From Gymnorhina tibicen (taxonomy: Eukaryota; Chordata; Aves; Passeriformes; Artamidae), in contig VXAZ01018984.1 of NCBI GenBank assembly GCA_013399875.1, forward strand, positions 7,980,264-8,044,263: 64,000 nucleotides of DNA. The letters run 5' to 3'. This document shows, one piece after another, positions 59,962 through 64,000 of this stretch. The notes under the pieces are model-generated. The model saw nothing but the letters and a program-made list of their open reading frames with translations. It was not told the origin of the DNA and ran no database searches. The position numbers and the translations under genes are program-made. The stretch's first letter is position 1, and each line of letters starts with the position of its first letter.

Positions 59962-62900
59962 ATCCCATCTTTTCCTTTCCTTTATGAATTCTCCAAATGT
60001 TCTGTCATGGTTGATATCCAGACCTGTTGATATTAGTGGGAGGCTCTTTGGTAGACCTCTGGATTAGGTCATGTATGAATGTTCATAAAGGGAAAAAAAA
60101 AAGTTTAATTGAGATCCTGTTTTTACACTGTGAAATAAGTTTTTCCATGAAAACTTGTCAGCTAAAATACGACAAGTCAATATGTGAAGTAGGTCTGTAT
60201 AGAAAACATTGGACAATGTAGTTCAGGTTTGACAGCATTCAGGTTTTGGTTTTTGAAAATAATTTAGGTCCAGAATAGCTGGATTCCCATAGCAGATAAC
60301 TATCTCCTAACATGTTTATCATGCAACTCCTGTATATTCTCAGGATAAAAGACTGCTTGGAGATATTGCACGTAAATTCCATGTTGTACTACCTGGATTT
60401 ACTGTGCATTTCCGTTTTCATAATTAATTACTGGATTTTCATTAGTATGCTGTGCTAAACCACTGGATTTTTAGACAGTTTTCTTTGGACAAAAATATGG
60501 CTCAGGAAATGCTGTGAAGACAAAGCAGATCCAGCATAACCATTAGTTTGGGCACCACCTTGCTGCTGACAAGTGCTGTGTGTATTTTCCACCACTGAAT
60601 GGGGCTTTGCTGGGAGAGAAGCCAGCTTTAATGTACAGGTGGTCGTGTGAACAACATATATGTTTTCTTTTCCATGTCAGATTAAACTAGAATTCACTTC
60701 AGAGTTAACCCTCGGTATTTTAAAAAGAGCGTTAACTGAAACTAAAACCGTCCTCTGATCGGACAGCAGTCTTAGACAAAGCTCAGATTTTGGCTTGCTG
60801 TTCAATTTAAAGACACTGCCATTGATTTTTCATTTTAAATGCTATGTACTTTCCAAAAGTTCTAAAGAACGTTCTTGCTTTTAGCTGTTTCAGCTCCTTC
60901 ACTCTCAAAAAAGCAAAACAAGGCTGACGATCCATTCCTAGCATATATGCTTTCTCTTTGCTTTTTATTCAGAAATTAGTGTCTCCATGGGGAAAAAAAG
61001 AAAAAAAATCTGATTTTTAAGCATTGTTATTTGCACATTGCAGCAGACGAAATGGCAGAGCAATCAAAGTGGTTACCACTCAGCTGCCTTCTCCACTCCA
61101 AAATTCTTTCTCTGGGCTGCAGTCCCAGCAGCAGGAAAAGCTGAATGATCTGCACAGAGAAATGTACATCATCCCTTCTTAGTTTTCTAGTCTTGTGTAT
61201 GACAAGGGTGAAAGCTGTGATTAAGTTCATTCCAACAAACTGCTCTAAACCATTGTCATTAAAGTCTCTGCATCTCGTTCAGTAATTCCTCTTTTCTTTT
61301 TTGGAAAAGGTGAATATGTTTAAAGCTATCTCAGCTTAATCGGCTTCTGGACCTAAAGCCATAGTCCCACTTAGGTAGCTTTCTAGCTCTGTTTGTTTAA
61401 AAATCCAAATAATCTCAATATTATGAGGATGTAGAAATCATATTAGCAATAAATAAGATCAGTAAATAATAATATGGCAAGACTTCTGCTTTGCCCAATT
61501 TTTCCTTATCACTGTGTTTAAATTAAAGCAGAAATCTACATATTTCCTGAGTGTTTAATGTTGGGTAATTGCTTATTGCAACGCTTTGCCAGTTCAGTAA
61601 CGAGATTGCAATGCCTCTATTTGGCAGTGCAGGACTTGGAAATGCAGAGATTTGTGGGCCCCTTTCTGTGTGATACATAAAACAGCTATCTTTATATCCC
61701 AGTCCATTTGAGGTGGTCATCCATTACCTGTTGATGATGACAGTGCTTCCATGTGACTGGGAGATGATCTCAGAGCTCTGCCCATTTTGTTGCTTATGTG
61801 AATTTTTTGTGACAGCTTAGACATCTGTGCTCGATTGCCTATATTGGCTAAATGACACTGTCAAGTAACTGTAACACTGCTACTCTGGCCTCCTAATTTG
61901 AAATTCTAAGATGATCTGTGACAGTGAAAATGCATTGTTTTGCAAATTCTGCATATGATTCAAATAATTCTTTGCCTTGAGATACCAAAATAAGCTGGAA
62001 TTCCATCAATGTTTCAAGGGAACACAACATTCTTACCAACTATAGTAATACAGAGGCAAATACCACCTTCAGTTTTGTGATCAGGAATCTGCTTAGGCTT
62101 TGCGAGGTAACATCTGCTATTTTAATTGCTCACTCTAAATGCCATAATGCCTGCAAAGAGTTCCTTAATTTTTATTGTCCCATTACTTGCTACTTTATGC
62201 AATACAGCAAATTTTCTTGAAGACTGTGTATCATAATGTGAGTGTGGGAGGAGGTGGTTTGTTCCCATAAAATGAAAGAATTCATAATTTTCTAAAACAT
62301 TGTATTAAACCATAGCAAATAATGCAAATCTCTTCTGATCAGTATAGTCAGCTGAGGAAACACTCTCCAAATAAATGTTCCCGTTTCTTCGGGGCCTTAA
62401 AACAGATGTTACAATTCTTAATTTAAAATTTGCAGGAGTCATAGATTTGAATGTAGTCATGATCAAATATGCCTTAACGTAATGTGAGAATGGATTTCTC
62501 ACACTCTCTCCCCCCCGTCTATCAATCTTTGCTTGCTTCATTTCCTCTGCACAATAGTAAATACAGCTTCAAAGTCCCAGAATAGAAAATGATATTTTTT
62601 CCATGACTCTTAGATCACAACTGTACAGTAATCTCAGATTTTATTTAGTGGAACTGAAGAAGGGGCATTTGTATGATTTTCATCACTTTCCCTTGCTCTT
62701 TTTAAATGCAAGAAATGTCCCTTTTTCCATTTTAAATCGTGTCTCTCTCAAGTATTTTCTTTTGTTAAGACATTCAAGATTATCTTACTATTATCTTGCT
62801 ATACCCAAGGCTGCCACCAGTTCTCTATTACTATTGTTTACTCAAGGACAGCCCCAAACACTTTCCACTGCCTATATGGGAGGTGAAAATATTAATGCCA

Positions 62901-62997
62901 CTTAACAAAGGAATGTTTGGGTTTCATCTGCAATAATGTGGTCAATTACGACCAGGTCTATTAGAATTAGAATGGAATGAGTGCACAGAAAAGCTGA

Positions 62998-63350
62998 TTT
63001 GTGTAAGAGGAGACTGGAAACATTGGCTTGATTAGCCTATGAAAGCAAAGACTGAAAGGGGATGTGCTCTCTGTTTATGAACACTTACAGAGTGTGAATA
63101 AATGCATCATTGTCATGAGCTAGAGGACAAGGCTGACACAAGAACAAATGAGTTCAATTTGTCCATGAGTAAACTGAGGTCAAAAGTTGGTAAAAGGTCT
63201 CTAATTACCAGAGGCACCAGAGTCTGGAAAAACTCGTTCTTGATGGAAGAATGAAATAAACCACCAAAATATTTTAAAGACCAATTTATGGGAAAAGGTC
63301 CAACAGGTTTGCACATCATAGCAGAAGAGAGAGGACTGGGGGACCTACAA
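62998..63350 (+). mobile_element. Ancient CR1-like LINE relic (sense strand)
   Basis: The order of phrases follows the C-terminal ORF2 end of old sauropsid CR1 families: GACTGAAAGGGGATGTGCTC, TGTTTATGAACACTTACAGA, GAGGACAAGGCTGACACAAG, AACAAATGAGTTCAATTTGT, CATGAGTAAACTGAGG, GGTCTCTAATTACCAGAGGC and GAGTCTGGAAAAACTCG. These correspond to the RGD..LY.Y, T.TN, L.M.K.R and FW.SL region of the protein, now interrupted by indels. The borders are approximate. It is older than the copies at 1280, 14122 and 19846. Confidence 0.68.
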
Positions 63351-64000
63351 GGTTGTATTCAGAGGTTGTATTCTTTTTGATTTTTCCTAGGAGAGGGCTT
63401 GTCCTTGGCCCATGTATTCATCTTGTTCATTGTGTTTCAGCCCAATGCACTCCACCAAGAATAAGAGTGTAGAGCATAATCATGTTTCAAGCTCGAGCAG
63501 TTAAGTCAGGTCCTATAATCACAGCTCAGTTCCAGGAGCTCACATAATTCACCATTTTCGTATGGATAATAATTGATAATAGCATTAGACCTTCACTTGA
63601 ACCCTCACATTTTCCACTGGGTTGGTGGGTCTGTGTGAAATGACACCCTCTTTGGAACAGGTGGGCAACCAAGTTGCCAGCTCTTAGCGTTAGTGAGAGC
63701 TAATGTACAGATGGCGTGAACCCTGCTTTCTCCAAGATCTTGGATTTTTTTTTCTCTGCGACAGCTAAAAATTGATTTCTCCTTGTTCTATTGGGTTTTA
63801 TTCATCCTTTTCTGCAAAGCCTAAGAAACCTAAGGGAGATACAACGGAGCAAGTGATGGTGCCCTTCAAAATCTCCTTTTCCTTGTCTTGGAGCTTCATC
63901 TAGCCATGACTTTTACTCAACTTCTCTTTGGAAAGTGCTGAGAAATTCAGGAAGGGCACTGCAAAAATGTGCTCTGGCAGGGGCAGTGGCAGCCCAGAGG

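Larger units (their letters stand above)
59557..64000 (+). other. GRID2: 5' part of the intron downstream of exon 5 (GRID2 intron 5, partial)
   Basis: Starts with the donor GTAACT after exon 5. The next GluD2 coding segment (EINDVDVQEL onward in mammals) is not found before the window ends. Contents are a short AAT repeat (about 59944-59961), an ancient CR1 relic (about 62998-63350), and otherwise anonymous AT-rich unique sequence with no long open frame. Confidence 0.88.

Overview
This is vertebrate nuclear DNA, almost entirely intronic, most likely from a bird. The evidence is the low GC and CpG content, long spliced introns, no operon-like ORF packing, and interspersed repeats that are all CR1-type LINE fragments. 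No SINEs, LTR elements or DNA transposons were recognised. There are no bacterial, phage, plasmid or CRISPR features.

The window lies inside one gene on the + strand: GRID2, the glutamate receptor delta-2 subunit (GluD2). Two coding exons can be placed to the base. The first (8508-8713, 206 bp) encodes 68 complete codons plus the last two bases of an Asp codon, from the amino-terminal (Cbln/neurexin-binding) domain. The second (59503-59556, 54 bp) encodes the next 18 residues. They join in frame at a phase-0 junction across an intron of 50,789 bp. Protein numbering of the family suggests exons 4 and 5. The preceding exon and the following one were looked for and not found, so they lie outside the window.

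Layout: 1-8507 is the 3' end of the upstream intron, with two CR1 fragments. 8508-8713 is exon 4. 8714-59502 is the large intron, with a 5'-truncated CR1 of about 1.06 kb (14122-15180), a tail-to-tail CR1 pair (19556-19762 and 19846-20090), small microsatellites and homopolymer tracts, several short perfect hairpins, and one probable ancient CR1 relic (about 54860-55110). 59503-59556 is exon 5. 59557-64000 is the start of the downstream intron, with one ancient CR1 relic near 63000-63350. All CR1 copies are truncated and mutated and none can be active.

No undescribed biological system was found. The points most worth checking are a small cluster of amino-acid changes in a normally very conserved GluD2 segment, the in-frame skippable 54-nt exon after a 51-kb intron, the inverted CR1 pair that could form an RNA hairpin in the pre-mRNA, and a few short perfect palindromes in otherwise anonymous intron sequence.
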